A stretch of DNA of 64,000 nt from Mycobacterium paraense. Lineage in GTDB: Bacteria > Actinomycetota > Actinomycetes > Mycobacteriales > Mycobacteriaceae. Made by a program: the position numbers and the translations under genes. Positions 52,192 to 62,082 of this stretch are shown in pieces (within the stretch, counting starts at the first letter, position 1; every line of letters starts with the position of its first letter). The notes beneath the pieces were generated by a model. It searched no databases. It was not told the origin of the DNA and was given only the letters and a program-made list of their open reading frames with translations. Location: contig NZ_LQPM01000002.1 of the NCBI RefSeq assembly GCF_002101815.1, forward strand, positions 1-64,000. Reading direction: 5' to 3'.

Positions 52192-52515
52192 ATGAGCGGG
52201 ACGCCGGGCGAACTCCGCGCGGGGCCCGTGTGCGAGCGTGTGGTTGTGGTCCCGGAACCGCAGTTGGCCGAGGCGCTCAGGCAGGCGTCGAGCTATTTGT
52301 GGATCGCCGACGTGGCCGGCAAGAGGAACCTCCCGATGATCCAATCGCTGTACAGCTTTGCCGCGCGGCAGATGGTCGCCTACACCGAAGACGGCGACGA
52401 GTGGCACCTGCGGGCCGCCGTGGCCGCCGCGCGGGACGCCACCAAGATGCACCACCTGCTCACCGAACGCGGCGCGGGCGCACCCGGCACCCTCGCCAAT
52501 CCGACGAACCTCTGA
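52192..52515 (+). CDS. Hypothetical protein
   Basis: The protein has 107 residues from ATG 52192 (MSGTPGELRAGP). It is mostly helical: QLAEALRQASSYLWIADVA, MIQSLYSFAARQMVAYT, HLRAAVAAARDATKMHHLL. No known domain or motif is recognised. It is divergent from the HabA-like gene and convergent with the Cys-repeat gene. The frame is open further upstream but through the neighbour. Confidence 0.6.
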   Translation: MSGTPGELRAGPVCERVVVVPEPQLAEALRQASSYLWIADVAGKRNLPMIQSLYSFAARQMVAYTEDGDEWHLRAAVAAARDATKMHHLLTERGAGAPGTLANPTNL

Positions 52516-52527
52516 CGCGCCGGCGCG

Positions 52528-52893
52528 TCAGACGTGCACGTCGCGAAGCCCGGCGGCGAAGCGCACGCCCGAGCAGTTGTAGCACCCCACGCACCCAACG
52601 CAATTGGTGCAGCCGAAGCAGCCCAGACACGCGACACAACGCCGGCACAAGGCGCACGCCACACACGCGATGCTGCCGGCGATGGCCGCGCTGCCTACCG
52701 TCGCGATCGATCCGGCCACCGCCGTACTCGCCACGGTCGCCGCCGATCCGGCCACCGCGGCGCTGGCCACCGTGCCCGCCGAACCGGCGACGGCGGCGCT
52801 GGCCACCGTCCCCACCGAACCGACGACCGCGGCGTTCGCCGCGGCGTCTTCGGGACGGACCGGATCGCTGCTGGCGCTAGCCGGGTTGACCAC
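52528..52893 (-). CDS. Small protein of 12-residue repeats ending in a (Cys-x-x)11 array
   Basis: The protein has 121 residues from GTG 52893, five bases after the sodC-like stop. Residues 25-72 are four near-perfect 12-residue repeats (GSVGTVASAAVA, GSAGTVASAAVA, GSAATVASTAVA, GSIATVGSAAIA). They run directly into a cysteine array at residues 77, 80, 83, 86, 89, 92, 95, 98, 101, 104 and 107 (CVACALCRRCVACLGC...). The strict three-residue spacing could give a thiol-lined solenoid or metal-binding surface. No signal peptide is evident. I recall similar C-G/V-x-C strings in other mycobacteria but no assigned function. The start codon is uncertain; a reading of the opposite strand is less convincing. 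Confidence 0.65.
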   Translation of the reverse strand: MVNPASASSDPVRPEDAAANAAVVGSVGTVASAAVAGSAGTVASAAVAGSAATVASTAVAGSIATVGSAAIAGSIACVACALCRRCVACLGCFGCTNCVGCVGCYNCSGVRFAAGLRDVHV

Positions 52894-52898
52894 GTCGG

Positions 52899-53630
52899 TC
52901 AGCGGCTGGGCGGAAGGCTGGGAGGCGTCGTCACGGTGTAGTTCGGCGTGGTCGTGACCGTCGGGGCGCTGGTGACCGTGACGGTGCTGGTGCTGGTGCT
53001 CGTCGACGGCGGTGGCACGGCGGTGGTCGTCGTGACCGTGGTGACGCTCGTCGTCTCCGTGGTCGACGACGTCGTCGTCGCCGACGCCGCGGCGATCACA
53101 CCGCAAGCGATGTGCTTGCTCGACTCGCCGGCGGGGGCGGAGCCGAGGTTGTCCGCGCTCTGGTGGATGACCAGCGCGGTGCCCGAGCTGCTTCTCAGGT
53201 CCGCGGCGGTGAACGAGTTGCTGGTCGTGACGAGCTTCGCCGAACCGTCGGAGCGCACCTGCAACGCGGTCAGGTCGCCGCTGGCGGGGTAACCGGTGTG
53301 GCCTGGCGCCTGGTACACGCTTCCGGCGGAGCTGAAATCGCTGCCCTCGCACTTGCCCACCGAGTGGATCTGCAGCCCGTGGAAACCGGGGCTCAGGACC
53401 TGATTGGGGCCGGCCTCCACGGTCACGGTCGCGTAGCCGTTCGCGAAATCGAAGGTGGCGGTGGCGACCTGAGTCCCGTCGGAGCTCTTCACCTGCGTGG
53501 TCATCCGCTCGGTGCCCGGCGGCGCGCTGGACGACGTCGCGGACTGGTTACCGCTCTGGTTGGCGCATGCGGCTAACGGTGCGACGGTCGCGGTCAGTGC
53601 CGCGGCGGCAAACACTAAACCTTTATTCAT
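52899..53630 (-). CDS. SodC-like lipoprotein with lost copper ligands
   Basis: The protein has 243 residues from ATG 53630. Lipobox APLAAC with Cys22. The Cu/Zn superoxide dismutase fold is clear (DGTQVATATFDFANGYATVTV, GFHGLQIHSVGKC, PGHTGYPASGDL, IACGVI). But the first ligand of the H-x-H pair is Gln87 (LQIH), and the GGHYH segment of SodC is GSVYQ (103-107); H89, H111 and H156 remain. Catalysis is doubtful. A Thr/Ser/Val-rich tail of ~60 residues follows. The Cys-repeat gene lies five bases downstream, so the two are probably co-transcribed. Confidence 0.85.
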   Translation of the reverse strand: MNKGLVFAAAALTATVAPLAACANQSGNQSATSSSAPPGTERMTTQVKSSDGTQVATATFDFANGYATVTVEAGPNQVLSPGFHGLQIHSVGKCEGSDFSSAGSVYQAPGHTGYPASGDLTALQVRSDGSAKLVTTSNSFTAADLRSSSGTALVIHQSADNLGSAPAGESSKHIACGVIAAASATTTSSTTETTSVTTVTTTTAVPPPSTSTSTSTVTVTSAPTVTTTPNYTVTTPPSLPPSR

Positions 53631-53740
53631 TGACCGGACCTACCCCAATTGGCGAAAGCCGAAACGAGCCGCGGCCCCTATGCAAACCCGCCGCCGCGCG
53701 CAATGCTCGACGCAGGTGGGGGCCGGACTAGGAGGACGAC

Positions 53741-54160
53741 ATGTCAGCACCCACGGCCGAGGAGATCCGCGCCGCGCTCGAGCGGCACGTCCAGTTGTGG
53801 AACGCCGGCGACAAGGAGGCGTGGCTCGCGCACTGGAAGCGCGTCGTGCCGGGTGAGGTCACGATGGAGGACCCCGTCGGCACGCCGGTGAAACGCGGGT
53901 GGGACGTCATGGGGGAGGTGTGGGACGCCTCGCCGAACGCCGACTGGAAACTGGGCATCGACCTGCTCTACGTGTGCGGCGCGACCGGCGCGGCCGTCAT
54001 TCGCAACTCGGGCGCCGTGAACGGCGAGCCGGCCGTCATTCAGAGCATCGAGATTTACAGGTTCGGCGACGACGGCTCGCTGCACACGTCGACGTTCTGG
54101 GACCTCGCGGCCGGCAACGAGTACGCGCAGTGGACGGCGGAGACCGGCGCGGCGAGCTGA
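53741..54160 (+). CDS. SnoaL/NTF2-like protein
   Basis: The protein has 139 residues from ATG 53741, GGAGGA upstream. It has the NTF2-like cone fold: EEIRAALERHVQLWNAGDKEAWLAHW, VTMEDPVGTPVKRGWDVM, and STFWDLAAGNEY. SnoaL-like proteins are small isomerases, hydratases or binding proteins; the active-site residues do not allow a choice. Divergent from the SodC-like gene. Confidence 0.82.
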   Translation: MSAPTAEEIRAALERHVQLWNAGDKEAWLAHWKRVVPGEVTMEDPVGTPVKRGWDVMGEVWDASPNADWKLGIDLLYVCGATGAAVIRNSGAVNGEPAVIQSIEIYRFGDDGSLHTSTFWDLAAGNEYAQWTAETGAAS

Positions 54161-54163
54161 CGG

Positions 54164-54643
54164 CTACAGCGCGCTGAGCAAGGCCTTGCGGCCCCGCACC
54201 CGCAGCTTGTGCAGGTCCGATTGCCGCAACCGGGCGATGCGCTCGACCATCTGATTCCCCAGTGCCTCGAGCATGTCGCCGTCCAAATCGATTGGGGGCG
54301 GGCACAGGTCGCGCTCCTCCTCGCTGGCATGGGCGTCCAGCACCAGGACGAACGAGCGCCATTCGTCCTCATAACCGGGTGCGGTCGGCGGCGTCCGAAG
54401 GAGCACGGCAAGCTGATCCCAGACCTGCCGGTGTTCGGCGTGGGCGATCGCCACGAGTTCGGTTGCCGCCGAGACCGCCGGATAGAACAGGTCGTCCTCG
54501 ATCCGCATGTGGATGTCCAGCTCGATCAACAGTTCGTCCAGTGCGCTTTGGCGCTCATCGGCGTCCGGCGGTATCGCGGTGATCTGCTCGCACAGCCCGC
54601 GCAAGACCTTGTGGTGTTCGAAAAGCACGTCGTAGGCGCTCAT
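54164..54643 (-). CDS. Hemerythrin HHE-domain protein
   Basis: The protein has 159 residues from ATG 54643. A helical bundle with candidate diiron ligands H10/H11 (LFEHHKVLR), H45 and E49 (DIHMRIEDDLFYP), H71 (AEHRQVWD), H105 and E109 (LDAHASEEERDLCPP). HHE proteins sense or scavenge O2, NO or peroxide; in mycobacteria some affect nitric oxide and sigma-factor responses. Its ATG overlaps the stop of the Rieske gene (ATGA). Confidence 0.88.
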   Translation of the reverse strand: MSAYDVLFEHHKVLRGLCEQITAIPPDADERQSALDELLIELDIHMRIEDDLFYPAVSAATELVAIAHAEHRQVWDQLAVLLRTPPTAPGYEDEWRSFVLVLDAHASEEERDLCPPPIDLDGDMLEALGNQMVERIARLRQSDLHKLRVRGRKALLSAL

Positions 54644-55536
54644 TTCGCGACTCCGCGCACCTCGACCAGCCCGTCGCGGACCCGCACCGGGTAGCTCGGG
54701 AGCGGCGCCGTCGCCGGACCGCGCAGCACCTGCCCGGATTCGCACGCGAACCTGGAACCATGCCACGGGCACACGATGCGGTCGCGGTCGATCCAGCCGT
54801 CGCCCATCGGCGCGCCCAGGTGCGGGCAGCGCTCACCGACGGCGAGCACCCGGCCGTCGTTGCGGTACAGGACCAGGCCGACGCCGTCGACCTCGACCCG
54901 CCGCGGCTGGCCGTCCAGCGCCGTCGCCGGCAGCACCGGCGTCCAGCGGTCGCCGCTCAGCCTGGCGCCGGCGCGATCGACCCCGGCGGCCGACCCGAAC
55001 ACCAACGCGCCACCCAAATACCCGCTACCGAGGGTGAGGCCATAACCCAGGGCGCTGCTCGCCATGCCACGCAGGTGACGGTTGCGGCGACGGTCCCACC
55101 ACGACACCGCGTACAGGACCGTCGCGACGCCGTTCAGCGCCCCGTGGACAAGGCCGATCCGCCGCGACCGCTCGTGGGTGTGTTGCCAGTCCGTCAGGCC
55201 GGTGGCGGCCGCGCCGACGCTGCCGACGATCCCGACGCCCAACGCGAACCTCGACGCGTCACGCCATCCCGGCGCGCGACCCGGCAGCAGGCCGGCGGCG
55301 TCCATGGCCACCGTCGTGGCCACCGCCCCGGTGGGCACGGACGTCAGCGCCGGGTGCAGCGGATGACCGAGCCAGGTGCCGTGCAGCGCGTTGCTGACCC
55401 GGTCCCGGTAGCGGCCCAGGGCGGCGAAAAGAAAGGTCAGACCGTGCTCGACCCGGTAACTCGGCCGGTCCAGCCATTCCTGCTGTCCGAGGGTGGTTCG
55501 TAGGCGATCTGGAAAAGGTTGTGACTGTCGGGCCAC
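54640..55536 (-). CDS. Rieske [2Fe-2S] protein with DUF2231 membrane domain
   Basis: The protein has 298 residues from GTG 55536, chosen for the ribosome-binding site GGGAGG six bases upstream; GTG 55554 is also open. Residues ~45-190 have four hydrophobic helices of the DUF2231 type (GHPLHPALTSVPTGAVATTVAMD, GLVHGALNGVATVLYA). The C-terminal Rieske domain has CPHLGAPM and CPWHGSRF as cluster ligands (Cys-x-His ... Cys-x-x-His). It is a membrane-bound electron carrier of unknown partner, co-translated with the hemerythrin-like protein. Confidence 0.9.
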   Translation of the reverse strand: MARQSQPFPDRLRTTLGQQEWLDRPSYRVEHGLTFLFAALGRYRDRVSNALHGTWLGHPLHPALTSVPTGAVATTVAMDAAGLLPGRAPGWRDASRFALGVGIVGSVGAAATGLTDWQHTHERSRRIGLVHGALNGVATVLYAVSWWDRRRNRHLRGMASSALGYGLTLGSGYLGGALVFGSAAGVDRAGARLSGDRWTPVLPATALDGQPRRVEVDGVGLVLYRNDGRVLAVGERCPHLGAPMGDGWIDRDRIVCPWHGSRFACESGQVLRGPATAPLPSYPVRVRDGLVEVRGVAK

Positions 55537-55665
55537 CGCACGCCTCCCGTGCACTGAGCGAACCGACGCGGCGCAGGGGGTCTCGACGCCAGGTCGACGA
55601 TGGGCACGACCGGCGGGCGGCCGAGTCCACCCCTAGGACACGGGGCGGGAGGCCGAACTGTTCAA

Positions 55666-55974
55666 TCAGGCCGAACGGCGGATGCCGCGGCTGCGGCCGA
55701 TGTCGCCCTTGAGGAGCATGTCGCGCTCGGATTCCGACAGGCCGCCCCAAACGCCGTAGGGCTCACCGACTTCCAGCGCGTGCGAACGGCACTCCTGAAT
55801 CACCGGGCACTGCCGGCACATCTCCTTGGCGCGCTGTTCGCGCTGCATGCGGGCGCGGCCGCGCTCGCCGTCGGGGTGGAAGAACATCGACGAGTCGACC
55901 CCGCGGCACAGGCCTTGCAGTTGCCAGTTCCAGATGTCGGCGTTGGGGCCAGGTAGCTGCTCAGGCTGTGGCAT
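55666..55974 (-). CDS. whiB3: Redox-sensing transcription factor WhiB3
   Basis: The protein has 102 residues from ATG 55974 (MPQPEQLPGPNADIWNWQ), as in M. tuberculosis. [4Fe-4S] ligands C23, C53, C56 and C62 (GLCRGVDS, EMCRQCPVIQECR); the GVWGGLSESER turn and basic tail RSRGIRRSA bind DNA. WhiB3 responds to O2/NO, controls lipid and redox homeostasis, and binds the principal sigma factor. An in-frame start seven codons upstream is rejected. Confidence 0.97.
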   Translation of the reverse strand: MPQPEQLPGPNADIWNWQLQGLCRGVDSSMFFHPDGERGRARMQREQRAKEMCRQCPVIQECRSHALEVGEPYGVWGGLSESERDMLLKGDIGRSRGIRRSA

Positions 55975-56321
55975 AGGATCGTTCCCTCTCTGCACGGCAC
56001 GCCCAGAAGGACGGGTCGCGAAGCGCCCGAAAAGCGGTTGTGCAACTGATTTTGGAGTGGCGTCACCGATGACTACCCGACAAACCTAGAACTTAGGGGG
56101 GCGGGCGAATTTCCGTCAATAGCCACTTAGGTCGGCAAAATATGTAAGCGTTGTAGCAAATTTAACTCGCCGTTCATCTGCCACCCATTTGACGACCGAA
56201 AACCGTGCTACCAGGCACTTGGCCGAACCGAGATTTCCCAGCTCAGCGGGCGAAGGGGGAGCGAGACCAATTAGTACGCGGCGCATGGCGATTAACAGTT
56301 CGGTAACACGATCAGCACGAA
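55975..56321. promoter_or_regulatory. Divergent regulatory region whiB3 / Rv3415c-like gene
   Basis: This 347-base region between divergent genes has an AT-rich core at about 56134-56165 (GGCAAAATATGTAAGCG, GCAAATTTAACTCG), unusual in this genome and typical of promoter DNA. No coding frame or clear palindrome is seen. Promoters for both genes are expected here. Confidence 0.5.
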
Positions 56322-57152
56322 GTGTTTACTACTATCACCGTGATTGAAACTCGTCACACTTCGGTGATTCAGCACACACTGGCCGCGGCCGCGTTCGGGG
56401 ACCGGCCCGGCGGCTGGCCGCTGCCGGCGGCGAGCGGCCCGGAGCAACTGTGGTTGCGCGCCGTCGCGGCGGGCGGGCAGGGCCGCTACGGCAGCGCCTA
56501 CCGCGACCTCGCGGTGCTGCGGCGCAGCGCCTCCGACGGCCGGTGGGCGTCGCTGGCGCACAGCACCCACGGGTCGTTCCTGCGTCAGCTCGGCTGGCAC
56601 ACGTTGGCGCGGGGCTGGGACGGGCGCGCGCTGGCGCTGGCAGGCGGGGATCCCGAGGCCCGCGCCGACGCGCTGATCGGGCTGGCGGCCGACGCGCTGG
56701 GCATCGGCCGGTTCGCCGCCGCCGCAACGTTGTTGCGTCGCGTGGACCTGACGCCCGGCACGGTCCCCGAGCGACTGCCGGTGCGCCGAGGGTGGGTGGC
56801 CGCGGAGCTGGCGATGGCCTCCGGCGACGGCTGGTCGGCCGTGCGGCACGCCGAGGAGGCGGTGGAGCTGGCCGGCGCGACGGGCCAACCGTCGGCGCGG
56901 CACCGGGTGAAGAGCGAGGTGGTGTTGGCCGCCGCGCTGTGCAGCGCCGGCGAGATCGAGCGCGCCCGGGCGGTCGCGGAGTCGGCGCTGGACGCCACCG
57001 GCCGGCTCAACCTGACGCCGCTTCGTTGGGCGTTGGCCTGCTTGCTGATTGACATCGAAAGTGTCACGTTTTCAGCACAAAATTTGCAGGAAATTCGCGA
57101 TATCTGTGCAGGCCAGGTGCGGCGCGCCGGGGGCGCGTGGCGTTCCGCTTAA
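56322..57152 (+). CDS. Helical-repeat protein (Rv3415c-like)
   Basis: The protein has 276 residues from GTG 56322; GTG 56340 (MIETRHTSV) is also in frame. It is built of helical pairs resembling tetratricopeptide repeats (LWLRAVAAGGQGRYGSAYRDL, RADALIGLAADALGIGRFAAA, VLAAALCSAGEIERARAVAESAL). The position between whiB3 and sigD matches Rv3415c. It may bind partner proteins; function unknown. Confidence 0.82.
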   Translation: MFTTITVIETRHTSVIQHTLAAAAFGDRPGGWPLPAASGPEQLWLRAVAAGGQGRYGSAYRDLAVLRRSASDGRWASLAHSTHGSFLRQLGWHTLARGWDGRALALAGGDPEARADALIGLAADALGIGRFAAAATLLRRVDLTPGTVPERLPVRRGWVAAELAMASGDGWSAVRHAEEAVELAGATGQPSARHRVKSEVVLAAALCSAGEIERARAVAESALDATGRLNLTPLRWALACLLIDIESVTFSAQNLQEIRDICAGQVRRAGGAWRSA

Positions 57153-57233
57153 ATCGGCCTTGCGCCCGTTATTGTCATTTCGACAGTTAGCCCGCGATGT
57201 GTCCCGTTCGTAACGTTGGAGATACCGCCGTCG

Positions 57234-57809
57234 ATGACAATTCAAGGGGAACGTCTCGACGCTGTGGTTGCGGAGGCCGTGGCGGGAGACCGGAACGCCC
57301 TACGGGAGGTGCTGGAGACCATCCGTCCGATCGTCGTGCGATATTGCCGGGCGCGCGTCGGCACAGTCGAACGGGGCGGCCTCTCAGCAGACGACGTGGC
57401 TCAGGAGGTGTGTTTGGCCACCATCACGGCGCTGCCGCGGTACCGAGAGCGCGGGCGACCGTTCCTGGCTTTCCTGTACGGCATCGCGGCCCACAAGATC
57501 GCCGACGCGCACCGGGCCGCCGGCCGTGACCGCGCCTACCCCGCGGAGACCGTTCCCGAGCGCTGGTCTCCCGAGGCGGGGCCGGAACAGCGGGCCATCG
57601 AGGCCGATTCGGTCAGCCGCATGAACGAGTTGCTGGAGATCCTGCCCGCCAAGCAACGCGAGATCCTGATCCTGCGCGTGGTCGTCGGCCTGTCCGCCGA
57701 GGAGACCGCCGCCGCCGTCGGCAGCACCACCGGCGCGGTCCGGGTGGCCCAGCACCGGGCGCTGAACCGGCTCAAGTCCGAAATCATCGCGGCGGGTGAC
57801 TATGCCTGA
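57234..57809 (+). CDS. sigD: ECF sigma factor SigD
   Basis: The protein has 191 residues from ATG 57234; TTG 57216 is in frame and M. tuberculosis annotation begins further upstream. Region 2 (LSADDVAQEVCLATITALPRYRERGRPFLAFLYGIAAHK) and region 4 (LPAKQREILILRVVVGLSAEETAAAVGSTTGAVRVAQHRAL), each quoted only as landmarks, are almost identical in composition to SigD. It directs transcription of stationary-phase and lipid genes. Its stop overlaps rsdA by eight bases. Confidence 0.95.
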   Translation: MTIQGERLDAVVAEAVAGDRNALREVLETIRPIVVRYCRARVGTVERGGLSADDVAQEVCLATITALPRYRERGRPFLAFLYGIAAHKIADAHRAAGRDRAYPAETVPERWSPEAGPEQRAIEADSVSRMNELLEILPAKQREILILRVVVGLSAEETAAAVGSTTGAVRVAQHRALNRLKSEIIAAGDYA

Positions 57810-58614
57810 ATCCCTCGACGAATTCGCCCAAACCGACTTGCTCCTCGACGCGATCGCCGAGCGCCGGCCGGTCGACCTGGACGACGCCAACGACCCCAAT
57901 TTCGAAGCGCTGGCGGTTCTGCTGGAGGACTGGCGCGACGACCTGCGGTGGCCGCCGGCCAGCGCGCTGGTGGCGCCGGAGGAGGCGATCGAAGCGCTGC
58001 ACACCGGGCTCGCCGAGCGCAAGCGCGCGCGCCGCGGCCTGGCGACGATCGGTTCGGTGGCCGCAACCCTGTTGGCGCTCAGCGGCTTTGGCGCCATGGT
58101 GGTCGAGGCCCGTCCCGGCGACGCGCTGTACGGGCTGCACGCGATGTTCTTCGACCAGCCGCGGGTCAACGACAGCCAGATCGAGCTGTCCGCCAAGGCC
58201 GAACTGGCGAAGGTTCAGCAAATGATCGACCAGGGTCAGTGGACGCAGGCGCAGGATCAGCTGGCCCAGGTCAGCAGCACCGTCCAATCCATGAACGACG
58301 GGGCCAGCCGGAACGATCTGCTGGACGAGGTGAACTTGCTCAACACCCGCGTGGAGTCGCGCAACCCCAACGCGACCATGCCGCCCGCGGCGCCAAAGCC
58401 CAAGCCGCCGGCGGCGTCGTCGACGACGTCAGTCGCGCCCGGTCCGACGACCACACCGCCGTCGGTGGCCAGCACGACGGCTCCGGCGCCGAGCGCATCG
58501 ACGAGCCCGACAAGCCCCGCGGTCACTCCGACTACGAGTCCGTCCTCGGGTCGGCACCGGCATCACGGCCACTCGTCCACGCCGTCCTCGGTGGCACCGG
58601 ACGAAACGCCCTAG
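57802..58614 (+). CDS. rsdA: Anti-sigma-D factor RsdA
   Basis: The protein has 270 residues from ATG 57802 (GTG 57796 alternative). The cytoplasmic anti-sigma part (~1-80, [35 protein letters not shown]), one transmembrane helix (~89-106), then an extracytoplasmic helical region and a Pro/Ser/Thr-rich tail with a His cluster ([10 protein letters not shown]). RsdA is released by proteolysis of the anti-sigma domain. It is coupled to sigD by overlap. Confidence 0.93.
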   Translation: MPESLDEFAQTDLLLDAIAERRPVDLDDANDPNFEALAVLLEDWRDDLRWPPASALVAPEEAIEALHTGLAERKRARRGLATIGSVAATLLALSGFGAMVVEARPGDALYGLHAMFFDQPRVNDSQIELSAKAELAKVQQMIDQGQWTQAQDQLAQVSSTVQSMNDGASRNDLLDEVNLLNTRVESRNPNATMPPAAPKPKPPAASSTTSVAPGPTTTPPSVASTTAPAPSASTSPTSPAVTPTTSPSSGRHRHHGHSSTPSSVAPDETP

Positions 58615-58632
58615 CGGCGATTAGCGCCGCGG

Positions 58633-60801
<2,169 letters not shown>

Positions 60802-60815
60802 GCAGCGAACTGGCC

Positions 60816-61943
60816 ATGGTCGAGATCGGGATGGGCCGCGTCGCCCGTCGCACCTACGAACTCAGCGAGATCAGCATCGTGCCGTCGCGGCGCACCCGCT
60901 CCTCGCAGGACGTCTCCACGGCGTGGCAGCTGGACGCCTACCGGTTCGAGATCCCGGTCATCGCGCATCCGACCGACGCGCTGGTGTCGCCGGAGTTCGC
61001 CATCGAGCTGGGCCGCCTCGGCGGCCTGGGCGTGCTCAACGGCGAGGGGTTGATCGGCCGGCACGCCGACGTCGAGGCCAAGATCGCGCAGCTGCTCGAG
61101 GCCGCCGAGAAGGAGCCGGAACCGTCGGCGGCGATCCGGCTGCTGCAGGAGCTGCACGCCGCGCCGCTGGACCCCGAACTGCTGGGCTCGGCGGTCGCGC
61201 GCATCCGCGAGGCCGGCGTGACCACCGCGGTGCGGGTCAGCCCGCAGAACGCGCAGGCGCTGACCCCTGCGCTGCTGCAGGCCGGGATCGACCTGCTGGT
61301 CATCCAGGGCACCATCGTCTCGGCCGAACGGGTCGCCAGCGACGGTGAGCCGCTGAACCTGAAGACCTTCATCTCCGAGCTCGACGTCCCCGTCGTCGCC
61401 GGCGGCGTGCTGGATCACCGCACCGCGTTGCACCTGATGCGGACCGGCGCCGCGGGCGTAATCGTCGGCTACGGCTCCACCCGCGGGGTGACCACCAGCG
61501 ACGAGGTGTTGGGCATCAGCGTGCCGATGGCCACCGCCATCGCCGACGCCGCGGCCGCGCGCCGCGAATACCTCGACGAGACCGGCGGCCGCTACGTGCA
61601 TGTGCTGGCCGACGGCGACATCCACACCTCGGGCGAGCTGGCCAAGGCCATCGCGTGCGGCGCCGACGCCGTCGTGCTGGGCACGCCGCTGGCCGAATCC
61701 GCCGAGGCGCTCGGCGGCGGATGGTTCTGGCCGGCCGCGGCGGCGCACCCGTCGCTGCCGCGCGGGGCGTTGCTGCAGATCGCGGTCGGCGAACGCCCGC
61801 CGCTGCGGCAGGTCCTGAGTGGTCCGTCCGACGACCCGTTCGGCAGCCTGAATCTGGTCGGCGGCCTGCGCCGCTCGATGGCCAAGGCCGGTTATTGCGA
61901 CCTCAAGGAGTTCCAGAAGGTCGGCCTGACGGTCGGTAGCTGA
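60816..61943 (+). CDS. guaB3: GuaB3, IMP-dehydrogenase-family protein
   Basis: The protein has 375 residues from ATG 60816 (MVEIGMGRVARRTYELSEISIVPS); GTG 60798 is in frame and would overlap guaB2. It has the barrel (VSPQNAQALTPALLQAGIDLLVIQGTIVSAERV, GAAGVIVGYGS) but no CBS domains. The active Cys loop is changed (AAGVIVGYGSTRG). Its exact enzymatic role in actinobacteria is debated. Its last codons are repeated 89 bases downstream. Confidence 0.95.
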   Translation: MVEIGMGRVARRTYELSEISIVPSRRTRSSQDVSTAWQLDAYRFEIPVIAHPTDALVSPEFAIELGRLGGLGVLNGEGLIGRHADVEAKIAQLLEAAEKEPEPSAAIRLLQELHAAPLDPELLGSAVARIREAGVTTAVRVSPQNAQALTPALLQAGIDLLVIQGTIVSAERVASDGEPLNLKTFISELDVPVVAGGVLDHRTALHLMRTGAAGVIVGYGSTRGVTTSDEVLGISVPMATAIADAAAARREYLDETGGRYVHVLADGDIHTSGELAKAIACGADAVVLGTPLAESAEALGGGWFWPAAAAHPSLPRGALLQIAVGERPPLRQVLSGPSDDPFGSLNLVGGLRRSMAKAGYCDLKEFQKVGLTVGS

Positions 61944-62036
61944 GCCCTACGGCCGCCGAATGTGCGGCCAGCCGCACCCTCGCCTTCGAGTGTGCGGCCA
62001 GCCGCACACTGGGCCTGGCGGTCGGTAGCTGAGCCC
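61923..62036. repeat. 89-base tandem duplication at the guaB3 end with two palindromes
   Basis: GGCCTGACGGTCGGTAGCTGAGCCC, split as GGCCTGACGGTCGG + TAGCTGAGCCC, at 61923-61947 recurs at 62012-62036 with one mismatch. Between them the palindrome GTGCGGCCAGCCGCAC occurs twice (61962-61977 and 61992-62007), each with 7-base arms. The hairpins may terminate guaB3 transcription. The duplication includes the last coding bases and stop of guaB3. Confidence 0.8.
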
Positions 62037-62082
62037 GGGGGCTCGCTGGTTTATTACCGACGGGTACGGCCATACTGGTGCC

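Noticed and set aside
52604..52957. Plus-strand frame over the Cys-repeat gene (ALATVPAEPATA repeats)
   Set aside because: Its repeats are the complement of the minus-strand 12-residue repeats; the minus strand gives a regular Cys array and lies in operon with sodC, so it is preferred.
52948..53292. Plus-strand frame rich in Val/Thr opposite the SodC tail (MVVTVGALVTVTVLV...)
   Set aside because: It looks like a membrane segment only because it reads the complement of the Thr/Ser/Val repeats in the SodC-like tail.
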